Assembly: GCA_017649855.1 (NCBI GenBank)
Contig: JAGCGA010000038.1
Location: 1-64,000 of the forward strand
Source of the DNA: Bacteroidales bacterium
Lineage (GTDB): Bacteria; Bacteroidota; Bacteroidia; Bacteroidales; WCHB1-69
Length of the DNA: 64,000 bases
Reading direction: 5' to 3'
Made by a program: the position numbers and the translations under genes
In this document: piece after piece, positions 44,024-52,945 of the stretch
How positions within the stretch are numbered: the first letter of the stretch is position 1
Layout of the letters: each line of letters opens with the position of its first letter
The notes under the pieces: model-generated
What the model was told of the DNA's origin: nothing
Seen by the model: the letters and a program-made list of their open reading frames with translations, nothing else
Database searches by the model: none

Positions 44024-44572
44024 ATGAAAAAACATGGTCTTTTAATCTTTATTGTTCTTTTTGCCGGATTGCATTTTTTTGCGAATGCCCAAGCACCCTA
44101 TAGAAACGGAATCGGTGTTTCCGTAGGCAACATGCAGGCATTGACATTCAAAACTTTCGGCGGAAACCACTTCGCTTTTCAGTTGGATTTGGGAACCAAG
44201 TTCGTCACCACAGACGGTCGTTTCAAGAATGTGAATTTGAACAATGTGGACATTTGGTGCCTTGAATTGAACCCCAACTTCATGTTTGAGGGTCGTTTGG
44301 CAGGAAACCTCTATGGTATGATCGGTTTGGGTGCCAGCATCGGATATAGCTGGAACACCATCCAATACCAAGGTATTTTCGGCATTTGGCATACCCGTAC
44401 CGACCTTGGCAAATGTGGTGCGAATGGCATTCTGGGATTGGAATACAAATTCAGTGCGCCTATAGCCTTGCAGATTGACTTCCGACCGGGCTATGGCTGT
44501 CTGTTCGCAGAAAATTTCGACGCCCACTACTTTGACTATAGTGCAAATTTAGGAGTGCGTTTTACCTTCTAA
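44024..44572 (+). CDS. Small outer-membrane beta-barrel protein, paralogue 1
   Basis: The protein is 182 residues. A signal peptide (to ANAQ, residue 23) is followed by alternating hydrophobic/polar strands with Gly and aromatic residues; the C-terminus ends in Phe (VRFTF), as in outer-membrane barrels. The segment LGLEYKFSAPIALQIDFRP is shared with the products at 45954 and 54410. Cysteines are few. The gene has its own promoter and stands between the glycan locus and a DUF308 gene. Its function is unknown. Confidence 0.75.
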   Translation: MKKHGLLIFIVLFAGLHFFANAQAPYRNGIGVSVGNMQALTFKTFGGNHFAFQLDLGTKFVTTDGRFKNVNLNNVDIWCLELNPNFMFEGRLAGNLYGMIGLGASIGYSWNTIQYQGIFGIWHTRTDLGKCGANGILGLEYKFSAPIALQIDFRPGYGCLFAENFDAHYFDYSANLGVRFTF

Positions 44573-44688
44573 TCCCATCTCCAATACTGCTTGCGCATTC
44601 TGTTGTCGATATGTGTGAACAGCATGGGTTCAGACAGAAGGGCCTTTCTCTTTGTCGAAAATTGTAATTAAACTAAAATTCTTTTATC

Positions 44689-45240
44689 ATGAAAAAAGGT
44701 TCTAAATTTTTATTGGTGATGGCAGGATTGTTGCTCATCGCCTTAGGAGTGGTTTGTATGATCAGACCCGCTGAAACATTGTTTGCAAGTGCTTGGATGA
44801 TCGGTTTGTTCACCATGCTTTCCGGATTATTCACCTTGATGTTCACATTCCGCACGCAGCATTTTTTGCCGAATAGCGGTACCCGTATGCTGTCGGGTTT
44901 GCTTCAGATGTTTTTAGGTGTTTTCTTCCTTTGCAACAATTTTGCTTTGACAGCCTCCCTCCCGATTGTGTTTGCTGTCTGGGTGATTATTGAAGGTATC
45001 ACGTTGTTCATTGAATCGTTTGATTTCAAGAAATTCGGTTTTGGATTCTGGTGGTGCATCATGTTGTTGGGCTTGGCTGCCGCCGTGCTGGGCTTCTTCG
45101 GCCTTCGCAATCCTGTGGCTGCCGGCAAGACTCTTTCCGTATTGATTGGTCTCGGCATCTTGGCCAATGGTGTTTGTTACCTTGTGGCACTCTCTGGCCT
45201 TGACAAGTTGATGACCCGTGTAAAAGAGATAACAGAGTAA
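44689..45240 (+). CDS. DUF308/HdeD-like membrane protein
   Basis: The protein is 183 residues with six hydrophobic segments in three pairs, the pattern of DUF308 (HdeD-like) proteins: LLVMAGLLLIALGVVCMIRP at the start, FAVWVIIEGITLF in the middle and VLIGLGILANGVCYLVA near the end. HdeD is linked to acid resistance in enteric bacteria, but most members have no known role. A 115-base gap precedes it; a hairpin follows the stop codon at 45249-45278. Confidence 0.88.
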   Translation: MKKGSKFLLVMAGLLLIALGVVCMIRPAETLFASAWMIGLFTMLSGLFTLMFTFRTQHFLPNSGTRMLSGLLQMFLGVFFLCNNFALTASLPIVFAVWVIIEGITLFIESFDFKKFGFGFWWCIMLLGLAAAVLGFFGLRNPVAAGKTLSVLIGLGILANGVCYLVALSGLDKLMTRVKEITE

Positions 45241-45248
45241 GAACATAT

Positions 45249-45278
45249 GGCATGGGGGCTTTGAATGGCCTCCATGCC
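45249..45278 (+). terminator. GC-rich hairpin after the DUF308 gene
   Basis: GGCATGGGGGC (45249-45259) pairs with GCCTCCATGCC (45268-45278) with one G-T pair. There is no long T tract, so termination is possible but not certain. Confidence 0.45.
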
Positions 45279-45476
45279 TAAATTATTCATTAATTCCGAA
45301 TGAAAATCCCAAGCTGACAGCTTTTAGGTGATTTTGTCAGTGTATGTTCCGGCCTTTGTGGTCGGACTTTTGGTTTCTCGTGGGTTGGCTGATTCGGGTC
45401 TGCACTTTGTTTTTCCATCTTCTCTTTCAGTACTTCGGAGTACAAGGTGACATGCGGGCCTAATGTCTCTTTTTTG

Positions 45477-45484
45477 TATTTTTG
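45477..45484 (+). promoter_or_regulatory. -7 box of dgkA
   Basis: TATTTTTG after a T-rich run, 18 bases before ATG 45503, which rules out the longer in-frame start at 45482. Confidence 0.5.
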
Positions 45485-45502
45485 CCGTCTCAAATTTGGA
45501 TT

Positions 45503-45883
45503 ATGAAACAGGAAAAATTTTCCATCGCCAAACGACTGAAGAGTTTCACATACGCCTTCAATGGCTTGCGGGTTCTCCTGCGCGAGGAGCATAACTCAAG
45601 AATCCACCTATTCGTCACCCTGTGTGTGATTGTGGCAGGTGTCGTGCTGCATATCTCCGCTCTCGAATGGGTGGCGGTGGCCTTTGCAGTTGGGATGGTG
45701 TTCAGCGCCGAGATCTTCAACTCCGCCATCGAGGATCTTTCCGATGTCGTATGCCCGGAGCGCGACGAGCGGATCAAAAAAGTCAAGGATCTGTCGGCTG
45801 CCGCCGTGCTGGTGTCAGCTCTCACCGCCTTGATTGTCGGATTGGTCATTTTCATTCCCAAAATCGTAGCCTTATTCTCCTAG
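45503..45883 (+). CDS. dgkA: Diacylglycerol/undecaprenol kinase
   Basis: The protein is 126 residues with three membrane helices, the DgkA layout. NGLRVLLREEHNSRIHL and the signature EIFNSAIEDLSDVVCPERDE, then KVKDLSAAAVLVSALTA, match the family. Bacteroidota and Gram-positive forms often phosphorylate undecaprenol and so supply the lipid carrier used for wall and surface glycans. That fits the glycan genes upstream, though the gene has its own promoter. The start ATG 45503 follows the -7 box. Confidence 0.93.
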   Translation: MKQEKFSIAKRLKSFTYAFNGLRVLLREEHNSRIHLFVTLCVIVAGVVLHISALEWVAVAFAVGMVFSAEIFNSAIEDLSDVVCPERDERIKKVKDLSAAAVLVSALTALIVGLVIFIPKIVALFS

Positions 45884-45953
45884 TATCTTTGCCTTACGCT
45901 CTTTTTTATAGGCATTTATGGTTGTAACAGGTTGTTAATAAAAGAATAGTGTC

Positions 45954-46472
45954 ATGAAAAGATGTTGTTTGATTGTTCTCCTTGCTTTTTTAGCGAGCAC
46001 GTCTCTGACTGTCAATGCACAGGCCCCATACAAGCATGGCATCGGTGCAACGCTTGGAACCACACAGGCCGTCTCCTACAAGACTTTTGTCGGCAATCAT
46101 TTTGCGATCCAACTCGATCTGGGAACCAAATATTGTTATGTCTATGGCTCCCACCTCTGGTCTGCGGAACTAGCTCCGAACTTCATGTACGAAGGGCGGC
46201 TTGCCAACGGCTTGTATGGCCTCGTGGGTTTGGGAGGCAGCATTGGCTATAACTGGCAGAGTTTTTTGTATATCGACTACATGTATGGGGTGAGCAGACA
46301 CAACTGCAAGGCTGGTGTCAACGGTTTTTTCGGTTTGGAGTATAAATTCGACATCCCGCTGGCCTTGCAGTTAGATTTCCGCCCTGGCTACCGTTGCGTC
46401 TTCGCCCCTAGGAAATTTGCCGATCACAAGTTCGACTGGGGACTGAATTTCGGTGTGCGCTACACGTTCTGA
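45954..46472 (+). CDS. Small outer-membrane beta-barrel protein, paralogue 2
   Basis: The protein is 172 residues with a signal peptide (to VNAQ, residue 23). It aligns by eye with the 44024 product throughout: APYKHGIGATLGTTQAVSYK near the mature start, then FGLEYKFDIPLALQLDFRPG, and the end GVRYTF. The sequence carries about twice as many Cys near the end (RCVFAP) and several strand-like segments. Its 70-base leader contains no strong promoter box, so it may be read from the dgkA transcript. No function is assigned. Confidence 0.75.
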   Translation: MKRCCLIVLLAFLASTSLTVNAQAPYKHGIGATLGTTQAVSYKTFVGNHFAIQLDLGTKYCYVYGSHLWSAELAPNFMYEGRLANGLYGLVGLGGSIGYNWQSFLYIDYMYGVSRHNCKAGVNGFFGLEYKFDIPLALQLDFRPGYRCVFAPRKFADHKFDWGLNFGVRYTF

Positions 46473-46582
46473 TCAGGTGACAAACACCTCCCTGTCGGCC
46501 CTATTCCTTACAGGCAGAACAAAGATTGCGTTTTTGCCATAATGATTATCAGAGAAACGAAAGAAATTCGCATTGGCGCGGA

Positions 46583-48409
46583 TTAGTGCCTCATCGCATT
46601 TTTATACCCCTTTTCCTGCCATCGCGCACTCTCAATGGCCATGATGATGCCGTAAAACCGCTCGAAATCAGCTTCGAAAGCCTCTTCGGACGGCCAGTTG
46701 GGGTAGGCGTTCCAGGCGCGCTCGGCCGTGCCGAGACCTTTGGGGAGCATCTGGTAGGTGACGTCGGAGAAGCTGCGGAGCTGCGACGACCACAGCGCGG
46801 CCTCCACCCCGACGATGTCGCCGAGGTACTCCTTGGGCTGCAGCGAGAAGGTCTTCCGCTCATCTACGTAGCCGGCCCAGTTGAGACCGATCTCGAACGG
46901 ACTGTCGTTGTACGCCAAATCCAAGTAGGTGTAGTCCGCAGGGGAGACCACCACTGGGGAACCCTCTATCCCTTTGGTGTTCCATACGTTAAGGAAGTAG
47001 AGCGACTTCCGCAACCGCTCCTGCGTCTCGGGAGACAGATTGCGGGCGATGTCCTCCCAACCCGCTATTTTGATGCCCTGTTCCTCGGCCAAGTCCAACA
47101 TCCGATTTATGAAATGCTCCTTCAGCGCATGGCGGTCGCGGCCCGACCAAGCGCCATCGGGCACCTCATCGCCGCCGATGTGGATGGCAGGCAACGGCAC
47201 CCCAGCTTCGCGATGCAATCGGATTACCTCGTCAAAAACTTTTCCGTAGAACGTGTAAACACTTGGCAGATAGACACTCAGCACATTGTCGGTGAAGTCC
47301 TGCGCCGACCAGTAGTGCGAGGTGTCGGCGGGGTCCTGCAACCGATAGGTGGCGTCGCCCGTGCGCCGCTCGTAGGCCTGCATCGCCTTGATGGAGGCCC
47401 GCGAGTGCCCCGGCGTGTCGAACTCGGGCACCACCCGGATGCGCCGTTCCCACGCGTAACGGAGGATCTTCTTGTACTCCTCCGCCGAGTAGTAGGTGCT
47501 GTAGCCGATGCGCCCGTTGCAGGTGGGCTTCAGCGCGGCGGTCTCCTGCAGGTTCCAGTTGGGCAGTTCGTGGTGCGCCCCGTATTCCGTAAGCTCTGGC
47601 AACCCGTTGATTTCCAGACACCATGACTCATCGTCCGCGATATGGAAATGCAGCGTGTTGAGTTTCCACTCCGCCATCAGGTCGAGGATGGCTAACACCT
47701 CGTCCACCGTGCGGAAGTCGCGCGCCACATCGAGCATGAACCCACGATAAGGCATGTCGGGCCAGTCTTCGATGGTGAAGGGGACAAGCGGTTTCCACAG
47801 CTTATCGAGAGTCATCTGCGCGTAGAAAGCACCGTCCTCATCCTCGGATTCCACCGTCGCACTGTCGAAATCCCAGATTGTGATGCGGTACCAACCAGCG
47901 GGGTGCTCGCCACTATCCTCCATCGGTGCTGTGCCAAAGTGCATACGCTTCACCCGGGGAATGATGTCGCCGAAGGAAACTACGCCGCCGGGGGATGTAT
48001 ATCTGGATGATTTTTCCGTATCTTCCTGTTTTAAAAAGTGATACTTCACCTTCATCGGCTGGTCGTGCTTGCCTTTTTGCTGGAGGACGAAGCCTTCGGG
48101 TGCCCAGCCGTGTCGCGGCAGCGGCCGACCGAAGTACTTTAACGTGACTTTGCCGCTTTTCGGGATGTCGATGTACCAGGAAGTGCCCTGATAGTGGTGC
48201 ATGGCAGGACCTTCGATGTACGTTCTGCCATCGAAGAGCTCCTGGAACCAGACGCGGGATCCCTTGGGCACGTTGTGGAGCACGAGGGTGTGCAGTGCGT
48301 GGCCCGAGCTGTCCGCCACTCCCTCCGTCCACTCCGCTCTCGGTGTTTGCGCAAAAACAGTGACATGGAGCAGGAGAAATAGGAAAATGTTGGTTATGAA
48401 CGGTCTCAT
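46583..48409 (-). CDS. Beta-N-acetylhexosaminidase (GH20)
   Basis: The protein is 608 residues. A signal peptide (to FAQ, residue 21) is followed by an N-terminal region of about 200 residues and the GH20 barrel: PYRGFMLDVARDF, LNTLHFHIADDESW, VVPEFDTPGHSRASI, the catalytic pair in IHIGGDEVPDGAW, and LNVWNTKG. GH20 enzymes release terminal GlcNAc or GalNAc through substrate-assisted catalysis; in gut or oral Bacteroidota they act on mucin-like glycans. The gene lies on the opposite strand to its neighbours and probably uses the -7 box at 48429-48436. Confidence 0.94.
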   Translation of the reverse strand: MRPFITNIFLFLLLHVTVFAQTPRAEWTEGVADSSGHALHTLVLHNVPKGSRVWFQELFDGRTYIEGPAMHHYQGTSWYIDIPKSGKVTLKYFGRPLPRHGWAPEGFVLQQKGKHDQPMKVKYHFLKQEDTEKSSRYTSPGGVVSFGDIIPRVKRMHFGTAPMEDSGEHPAGWYRITIWDFDSATVESEDEDGAFYAQMTLDKLWKPLVPFTIEDWPDMPYRGFMLDVARDFRTVDEVLAILDLMAEWKLNTLHFHIADDESWCLEINGLPELTEYGAHHELPNWNLQETAALKPTCNGRIGYSTYYSAEEYKKILRYAWERRIRVVPEFDTPGHSRASIKAMQAYERRTGDATYRLQDPADTSHYWSAQDFTDNVLSVYLPSVYTFYGKVFDEVIRLHREAGVPLPAIHIGGDEVPDGAWSGRDRHALKEHFINRMLDLAEEQGIKIAGWEDIARNLSPETQERLRKSLYFLNVWNTKGIEGSPVVVSPADYTYLDLAYNDSPFEIGLNWAGYVDERKTFSLQPKEYLGDIVGVEAALWSSQLRSFSDVTYQMLPKGLGTAERAWNAYPNWPSEEAFEADFERFYGIIMAIESARWQEKGYKNAMRH

Positions 48410-48428
48410 TGTCAGTCAAATTTCACCG

Positions 48429-48436
48429 CAAAATTA
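48429..48436 (-). promoter_or_regulatory. -7 box of the GH20 gene
   Basis: Minus-strand TAATTTTG, about 19 bases before the start; the leader would be very short. Confidence 0.45.
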
Positions 48437-48478
48437 CGATTTTTATTGGAACGCGCTCCGTCGTGCCTTGCGAGCCGG

Positions 48479-49192
48479 TTACAGATAGGGAACCCCTAAC
48501 AAGAATTCCGCCACCCTCTTCCCCTGATGCTCCATCGTCTCCAACGATTCCAAGGCCCGCCGTTTCACCGCATCGTCTTCGTTCTCGGCATGGTTGAGGA
48601 TGAGGTGCCGTTCGTAGTCCACAGTGAACTCCGGGTGGCCCTGGAAGGTGAGGATGTGGTGACCGATGCGGAAGCCCTCGTAACGGCAGAAGTCGCTGGT
48701 GGCGAGGGGCGTAGCGCCTTCCGGAAGTTCCATCACCTGGTCGTGGTGGTTGACGATAAGGCGCATTTTCTTATCGGGGAAAAAGGGGAGCAAGTCCGCG
48801 TCCAAAACCTCCATTTCGCGGATGCCCACACCCCAGCCGCCGGCATAGCGCTCCACCCGTCCGCCCAACGCCTGCGCGATGACCTGGTGCCCGAAACAGA
48901 TGCCGACCATGGGTATTTGCAGTTTCGCGGCCTTCCGAATCCACTCCTGCAAGTCCAGAATCCAAGGCAGCGTGTCGTAGGCGGCGTTGTTGGAGCCAGG
49001 GATGATGTAGAGCGTGTCGGAGTCGAACTGTTCGGGCAACTCGCCGTCCATCACGCGGTAAATGTTAAAGGTGAGCCCGGGGTTGACCGGACGGAACAGA
49101 TTGTAAAACATGGATTCGTGACTCGGGATGCTTTCAGGCAGCAGTCCAGGGTACGTGTCGCAAAGCAGGAGATTGACTTTGTTGATCATCAT
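48479..49192 (-). CDS. Class I glutamine amidotransferase (GMP synthase-like)
   Basis: The protein is 237 residues. The nucleophile elbow GICFGHQVIAQALGG carries Cys98, and FQGHPEF supplies the His; a Glu lies four residues later, giving the triad. It resembles stand-alone GATase proteins (YfeJ/gamma-glutamyl-peptidase-type) that cleave or transfer gamma-glutamyl groups. Without an acceptor domain the substrate is unknown. Two initial ATG codons are present; either could start it. The second repeat element lies 240 bases upstream. Confidence 0.85.
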   Translation of the reverse strand: MMINKVNLLLCDTYPGLLPESIPSHESMFYNLFRPVNPGLTFNIYRVMDGELPEQFDSDTLYIIPGSNNAAYDTLPWILDLQEWIRKAAKLQIPMVGICFGHQVIAQALGGRVERYAGGWGVGIREMEVLDADLLPFFPDKKMRLIVNHHDQVMELPEGATPLATSDFCRYEGFRIGHHILTFQGHPEFTVDYERHLILNHAENEDDAVKRRALESLETMEHQGKRVAEFLLGVPYL

Positions 49193-49432
49193 AAAGACTT
49201 AGTTCTTATAAGGATGTTCGGATTTCGGACGGTGTTTTGTGGGAATATTAAAACAGTTTCCGCAAATCCATTGGCAGAAACTCCTCCACAGGAAGACCGC
49301 CTTCGCCAATAACAAGGAGATTCTTCAAGTCTTGATTTAATAATCTGATATTCAAGCTTTTTATACGTATCAATACATTTTACTCAAGGGGTTGAGTATT
49401 TTTACACGATGCAAAAATAAAAAAAATGGTGA

Positions 49433-49883
49433 TTATATACATGATGGCACAAATATGATTGTGAAAACAGAACCTCTTTGTTTGAGAGTGTTATGCAAAG
49501 AGTGGATATCGTACTTTGCGACAAGTATCAATTTATCAGATAATTACGACCTTTAACTTTTCTCTTGATAGAAAAGTTACAAAAGATCAAGCCGACATGA
49601 ATGCCGCCCGCTCTGTCCGCCCTCTGACAGCGGCGGCAAACGTGAACAAAAATGCCGGCCAGAGCAAAAAGGAAACTAACTCTGCTGGCTTTGCATTTTT
49701 GTAAACGCAAGCGCCTTTGCACGCCGCTGTTGGAGGCCGGCCATTCACGCCGCGTCCGCACCGCATGTCGGCATCCCCGCCCGCGTGCTCTATGGGCAGA
49801 TGCACCCTAAAGCACCCTATGATTAAATGAAAACGGTTGATTCTGCCGTCGGTCTCATCTTTGTTGTGCCATCATGTATATAA
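49433..49883 (+). repeat. 451-bp repeat with terminal inverted repeats, copy 2
   Basis: The ends are perfect 20-bp inverted repeats: TTATATACATGATGGCACAA at 49433-49452 and its complement at 49864-49883. The interior matches copy 1 (14005-14452) in the same orientation, including about 100 identical bases before the central hairpin (49646-49702, outer stem ACAAAAATGC) and about 80 after it. It fills the gap between the amidotransferase and the next gene. No gene is convincing inside. Confidence 0.85.
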
Positions 49884-50027
49884 CTCTCTATTATTATCAA
49901 ACTGCAACCATTTGACTTTTTTGCTTCATAGTACTGTATAATGTTGTAACTTTGCCGCGCCGTTGTCTTCGGAGGCTGTTTCCAGACTTCGAGTCCTTCG
50001 CGGGACGGCGTGAAAGATTTTAAGATT

Positions 50028-50573
50028 ATGAAAAAGCTGGTTCTGACTGTTGCACTAATACTTATCGCAGCACTGGGTATGGCGCAGGCTGATTTGCGAA
50101 GAGCCGAGGGCTTGAGTGACAGTGATTGGAATAGAATTAATGAATATCCCGAATATTTCAAGGAGATACTTGCGGTTCAGGATAGTCTGATGGTCGGGCA
50201 AACAGTTTCCGTGTCGCATCTCCAGTCATTGATGCCCCGGACATACGATGAATTCCTCATTTTCATTAATATGGAGTATTATGCCGTGACCACCTCTGAA
50301 GGCGGGATCTTTCAGGTGGAGGACGACAAGGGTGTGTGGTCGGTAGCTGCCAATTACGCCAAAGCCGACACTCTTGATATGATGAGACTTTATCTGATGT
50401 GGTTTGAATGGTGCGACGGTTGGATAGCGGAAGATGTCTGGACGGAAGCGGTGGAGATTGAACGTTGTAACACTCAAAAATTCAAAAAGTTGATGGCATC
50501 TTCCAAATGGTACGAAGACTGGCAGGTGTTCAGGGAGGAATATATCAAATGGGAACAAACGGAAAAGGATTAG
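50028..50573 (+). CDS. Hypothetical exported protein
   Basis: The protein is 181 residues from ATG 50028 (the longer frame at 50010 adds MKDFKI, which weakens the signal peptide). A signal peptide (MKKLVLTVALILIAALGMAQ) is followed by an acidic, aromatic-rich domain that has WFEWCDGWIAEDVW near the middle and ends in a charged helix (EEYIKWEQTEKD). No family is recognised. It precedes a membrane-protein gene by 24 bases. Confidence 0.6.
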   Translation: MKKLVLTVALILIAALGMAQADLRRAEGLSDSDWNRINEYPEYFKEILAVQDSLMVGQTVSVSHLQSLMPRTYDEFLIFINMEYYAVTTSEGGIFQVEDDKGVWSVAANYAKADTLDMMRLYLMWFEWCDGWIAEDVWTEAVEIERCNTQKFKKLMASSKWYEDWQVFREEYIKWEQTEKD

Positions 50574-50597
50574 AAAACATTTCAAAAACGTCTCAAT

Positions 50598-51473
50598 ATG
50601 AACACCACTACCGAAAAACCGTTGAATTACCGCTGTTTTCTGCTCGGAATCATCCTGTATTGGATGTTTGATGCCGTTTGGGCATCGTTCACTCCGTTCC
50701 TCTTCGCGCTGGAAGCCGTGCTGCATCCGATATCCATAGTCATCGGGAAATCCCTGCTTTTCCTGCTGGTCTTTTACCTGCTGTTTCGCAAACCGAGGAT
50801 GTTCAATGTCAAATGGGGGCATCTCGCAATATTTGTCGGAACTGTCATTCTGATGAATCTGTTGTCCGCATTCATCTCCGACCGTTTTTTTGATCTTGAT
50901 TCCTTCGCGGACAATCAGATGAAATGGGACATTCCCAATTATACGATGAATAGTGTGCGGAAGTGGGCGAATCTGGTTACCTCGTTTCTCACCGTTGGCT
51001 TCTTGTGGTGGCGTTACGATTCGGAGAATACGGATGCGGACGAAACAGTGTCGTCAGGTAAATCGCGAAGTTATTATGGCGGAATCTTGTTCGCCATCAC
51101 CGTAGGTTACATCCTTTCCTTGGTTAGAGTGCTCGGCGGCGGATATTGGCAATTCGCCCACCTTCCCATTTTGGTTGAGGTGATCACTTGTCTGCTGATT
51201 GTGCTCATTACCATTGGGGCTATCCTTATGCTGGTCAAAAAACACACGATGGTGCTCTCCATCACGATGATTTTCATTCTCATCGTCCTCCACTTTTTCT
51301 CATCGCATTATCTACCAAACATTTTGTCCAATCATCTCACCCCCAACGACACCTTGTACGGACAGGTGAATGTTTTCCCTTCTGTCGCGACCGTCGCGAC
51401 CGTTTGTGACATTGCGTTCAATCTGGCCGCCTTTATCCTTTACCGCAGGGAATTGAAACAACAAAACGGGTGA
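50598..51473 (+). CDS. Hypothetical polytopic membrane protein
   Basis: The protein is 291 residues with seven or eight hydrophobic segments and a soluble loop of about 115-150 (DSENTDADETVSSGKSRS). No catalytic motif is recognised. It follows the exported protein gene by 24 bases and lies convergent with bcp (44 bases between stops). Function unknown. Confidence 0.6.
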   Translation: MNTTTEKPLNYRCFLLGIILYWMFDAVWASFTPFLFALEAVLHPISIVIGKSLLFLLVFYLLFRKPRMFNVKWGHLAIFVGTVILMNLLSAFISDRFFDLDSFADNQMKWDIPNYTMNSVRKWANLVTSFLTVGFLWWRYDSENTDADETVSSGKSRSYYGGILFAITVGYILSLVRVLGGGYWQFAHLPILVEVITCLLIVLITIGAILMLVKKHTMVLSITMIFILIVLHFFSSHYLPNILSNHLTPNDTLYGQVNVFPSVATVATVCDIAFNLAAFILYRRELKQQNG

Positions 51474-51517
51474 TTTTCCCCGCACACCTACGGCGTGGGG
51501 GCAATCCTAACCTGCCG

Positions 51518-51964
51518 CTATTTCAACAATTGCGACGTGTGCGCCTTGGTGTTCACCTTGCCGATGGCGTCGATGATAACGCCTTGCTCGTCAATGACGT
51601 AAGTAGTGCGAAGCGTGCCTTCGGTCACCTTGCCGTACATCTTTTTCTCGCCCCAGGCTTCGTAGGCTTTCAGGATAGTGAGGTCGGTGTCGGCGATGAG
51701 GTGGAAAGGCAGCTCGTATTTGGCGATGAACCGCTGGTGCGAGGCGGCGGAGTCTCTGCTTACGCCCAACACCTCGTAGCCCAAGGCGAGGAACCGCTGG
51801 TAGTTGTCGCGCAGGTCGCAGGCCTCGGCGGTGCAGCCTGGCGTGCTGTCTTTGGGATAGAAGTAGAGCACGAGCTTCTTGCCGGCGAAGTCACTCAGTT
51901 TCACGGGGTTCCCGTTTTCGTCAAAGCCCTCGAAATAGGGGGCTTTTGTTCCAATTTGCAGCAT
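51518..51964 (-). CDS. bcp: Thioredoxin-dependent thiol peroxidase (Bcp/PrxQ)
   Basis: The protein is 148 residues. ATG 51964 (MLQIGTKAPYFEGF) matches the usual Bcp start; the 22 codons upstream lie in the promoter region. The peroxidatic Cys is in YPKDSTPGCTAEACDLRD, which also has the second Cys five residues later, the atypical two-Cys arrangement of PrxQ. It reduces hydrogen and organic peroxides in the cytoplasm. A -7 box on the same strand lies at 51990-51997. Confidence 0.94.
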   Translation of the reverse strand: MLQIGTKAPYFEGFDENGNPVKLSDFAGKKLVLYFYPKDSTPGCTAEACDLRDNYQRFLALGYEVLGVSRDSAASHQRFIAKYELPFHLIADTDLTILKAYEAWGEKKMYGKVTEGTLRTTYVIDEQGVIIDAIGKVNTKAHTSQLLK

Positions 51965-51989
51965 AGTTCTGATATTTTTCTTCGAGTGG

Positions 51990-52016
51990 CAAAGGTAGTT
52001 TTTTTTTGTATTTTTG
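51990..52016. promoter_or_regulatory. Divergent promoters for bcp and the small membrane protein
   Basis: Minus-strand TACCTTTG (51990-51997) serves bcp and plus-strand TATTTTTG (52009-52016) serves the gene at 52055. The two -7 boxes lie only 11 bases apart, so the polymerases would compete. Confidence 0.6.
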
Positions 52017-52054
52017 CGTCTGAAAAACAATATGATAACCAGAGTCGGAACTAT

Positions 52055-52252
52055 ATGTCAACGGATACTCTCATTCTGATCATTGTGATTTTCGTTTATG
52101 TTGCGTGGGCGTTGTTAAACGGGTTCATCGCCAGCAGCCGGAACCATTCCTTTGCTGTATGGGTGGGGATCTCATTCTGCATCATGCCGCCGTTTGCCAT
52201 GATTGCCATGTTAATTCTCTGCAAACCAAACAATAACCATCTGATCCCGTAA
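52055..52252 (+). CDS. Small two-helix membrane protein
   Basis: The protein is 65 residues. ATG 52055 follows the -7 box at 52009-52016; the longer frame from 51470 runs antisense through bcp and was not used. Two hydrophobic segments at about 5-24 and 33-54 surround a short loop (SSRNHS), and the C-terminus ends CKPNNNHLIP. No family is recognised. The stop codon is 3 bases before the HAD gene, so the two are probably one operon. Confidence 0.6.
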   Translation: MSTDTLILIIVIFVYVAWALLNGFIASSRNHSFAVWVGISFCIMPPFAMIAMLILCKPNNNHLIP

Positions 52253-52255
52253 GCG

Positions 52256-52903
52256 ATGAATATCCGACTTGTCATTTTCGATTTTGACGGCACCATGGCT
52301 GACACGCGCCAAAACATAGTCCGCGTGATGCAGATGGTGATGAGGCAACTGGGATTGCCGGTGGCCGACGAGGAGACCTGTGCCTCCACCATCGGGTTGC
52401 CCTTAAAAGACTGCTTTCTCCATATTTACCCGCAGCTTTCGGATGCGGAGGGAGAGCATTGTGCCGAGACCTACCGGCAGCTCTTCTTCGCCAACGCCAA
52501 AGACTTTGTCCCCGATCTCTTTCCCCATGTCCGGGAAACGATGGAGCTATTGCACACCAAAGGGATACGCATGGCCATCGCCTCCTCGCGTACCTCAGCC
52601 TCCCTGCACGGATTCGTCAGGGAGATGAATCTTTCAGATTTGGTGGAAATGGTAGTCGGATCCGACGAAGTGTTGGCCCACAAACCCGATCCGGAACCCG
52701 TCTATGCTATCTTAAAAACTCTAAATTTTACAGCCGAAGAGACGATGGTGGTGGGCGACATGCCCGTGGACATCCTGATGGGCACAGCCGCCGGAACGCA
52801 CACTTGTGCAGTTACTTACGGCAACGCCTCCGAAGAAGCGCTGAAGGCCTGTGGGAGTGATTTTGTGATTCACGACATGGCAGAGCTATTAAACTTCCTA
52901 TAG
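52256..52903 (+). CDS. HAD-superfamily phosphatase (phosphoglycolate phosphatase-like)
   Basis: The protein is 215 residues. HAD motif I is VIFDFDGTMADT (nucleophile Asp near residue 8), motif II lies in IASSRTSAS, motif III has Lys in HKPDPEPVY and motif IV is VGDMPVDILMG. A helical cap domain of about 15-80 gives the C1 type seen in Gph and beta-phosphoglucomutase. The substrate is unknown; a small phosphate ester is likely. It starts 3 bases after the small membrane protein. Confidence 0.88.
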   Translation: MNIRLVIFDFDGTMADTRQNIVRVMQMVMRQLGLPVADEETCASTIGLPLKDCFLHIYPQLSDAEGEHCAETYRQLFFANAKDFVPDLFPHVRETMELLHTKGIRMAIASSRTSASLHGFVREMNLSDLVEMVVGSDEVLAHKPDPEPVYAILKTLNFTAEETMVVGDMPVDILMGTAAGTHTCAVTYGNASEEALKACGSDFVIHDMAELLNFL

Positions 52904-52945
52904 GAGAACCATTCTATTTCCATTGTTTTTTTGTGCATTAAGACC

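Noticed and set aside
46526-47626. 366-codon plus-strand frame
   Set aside because: Antisense to the GH20 gene, whose catalytic motif is clear.
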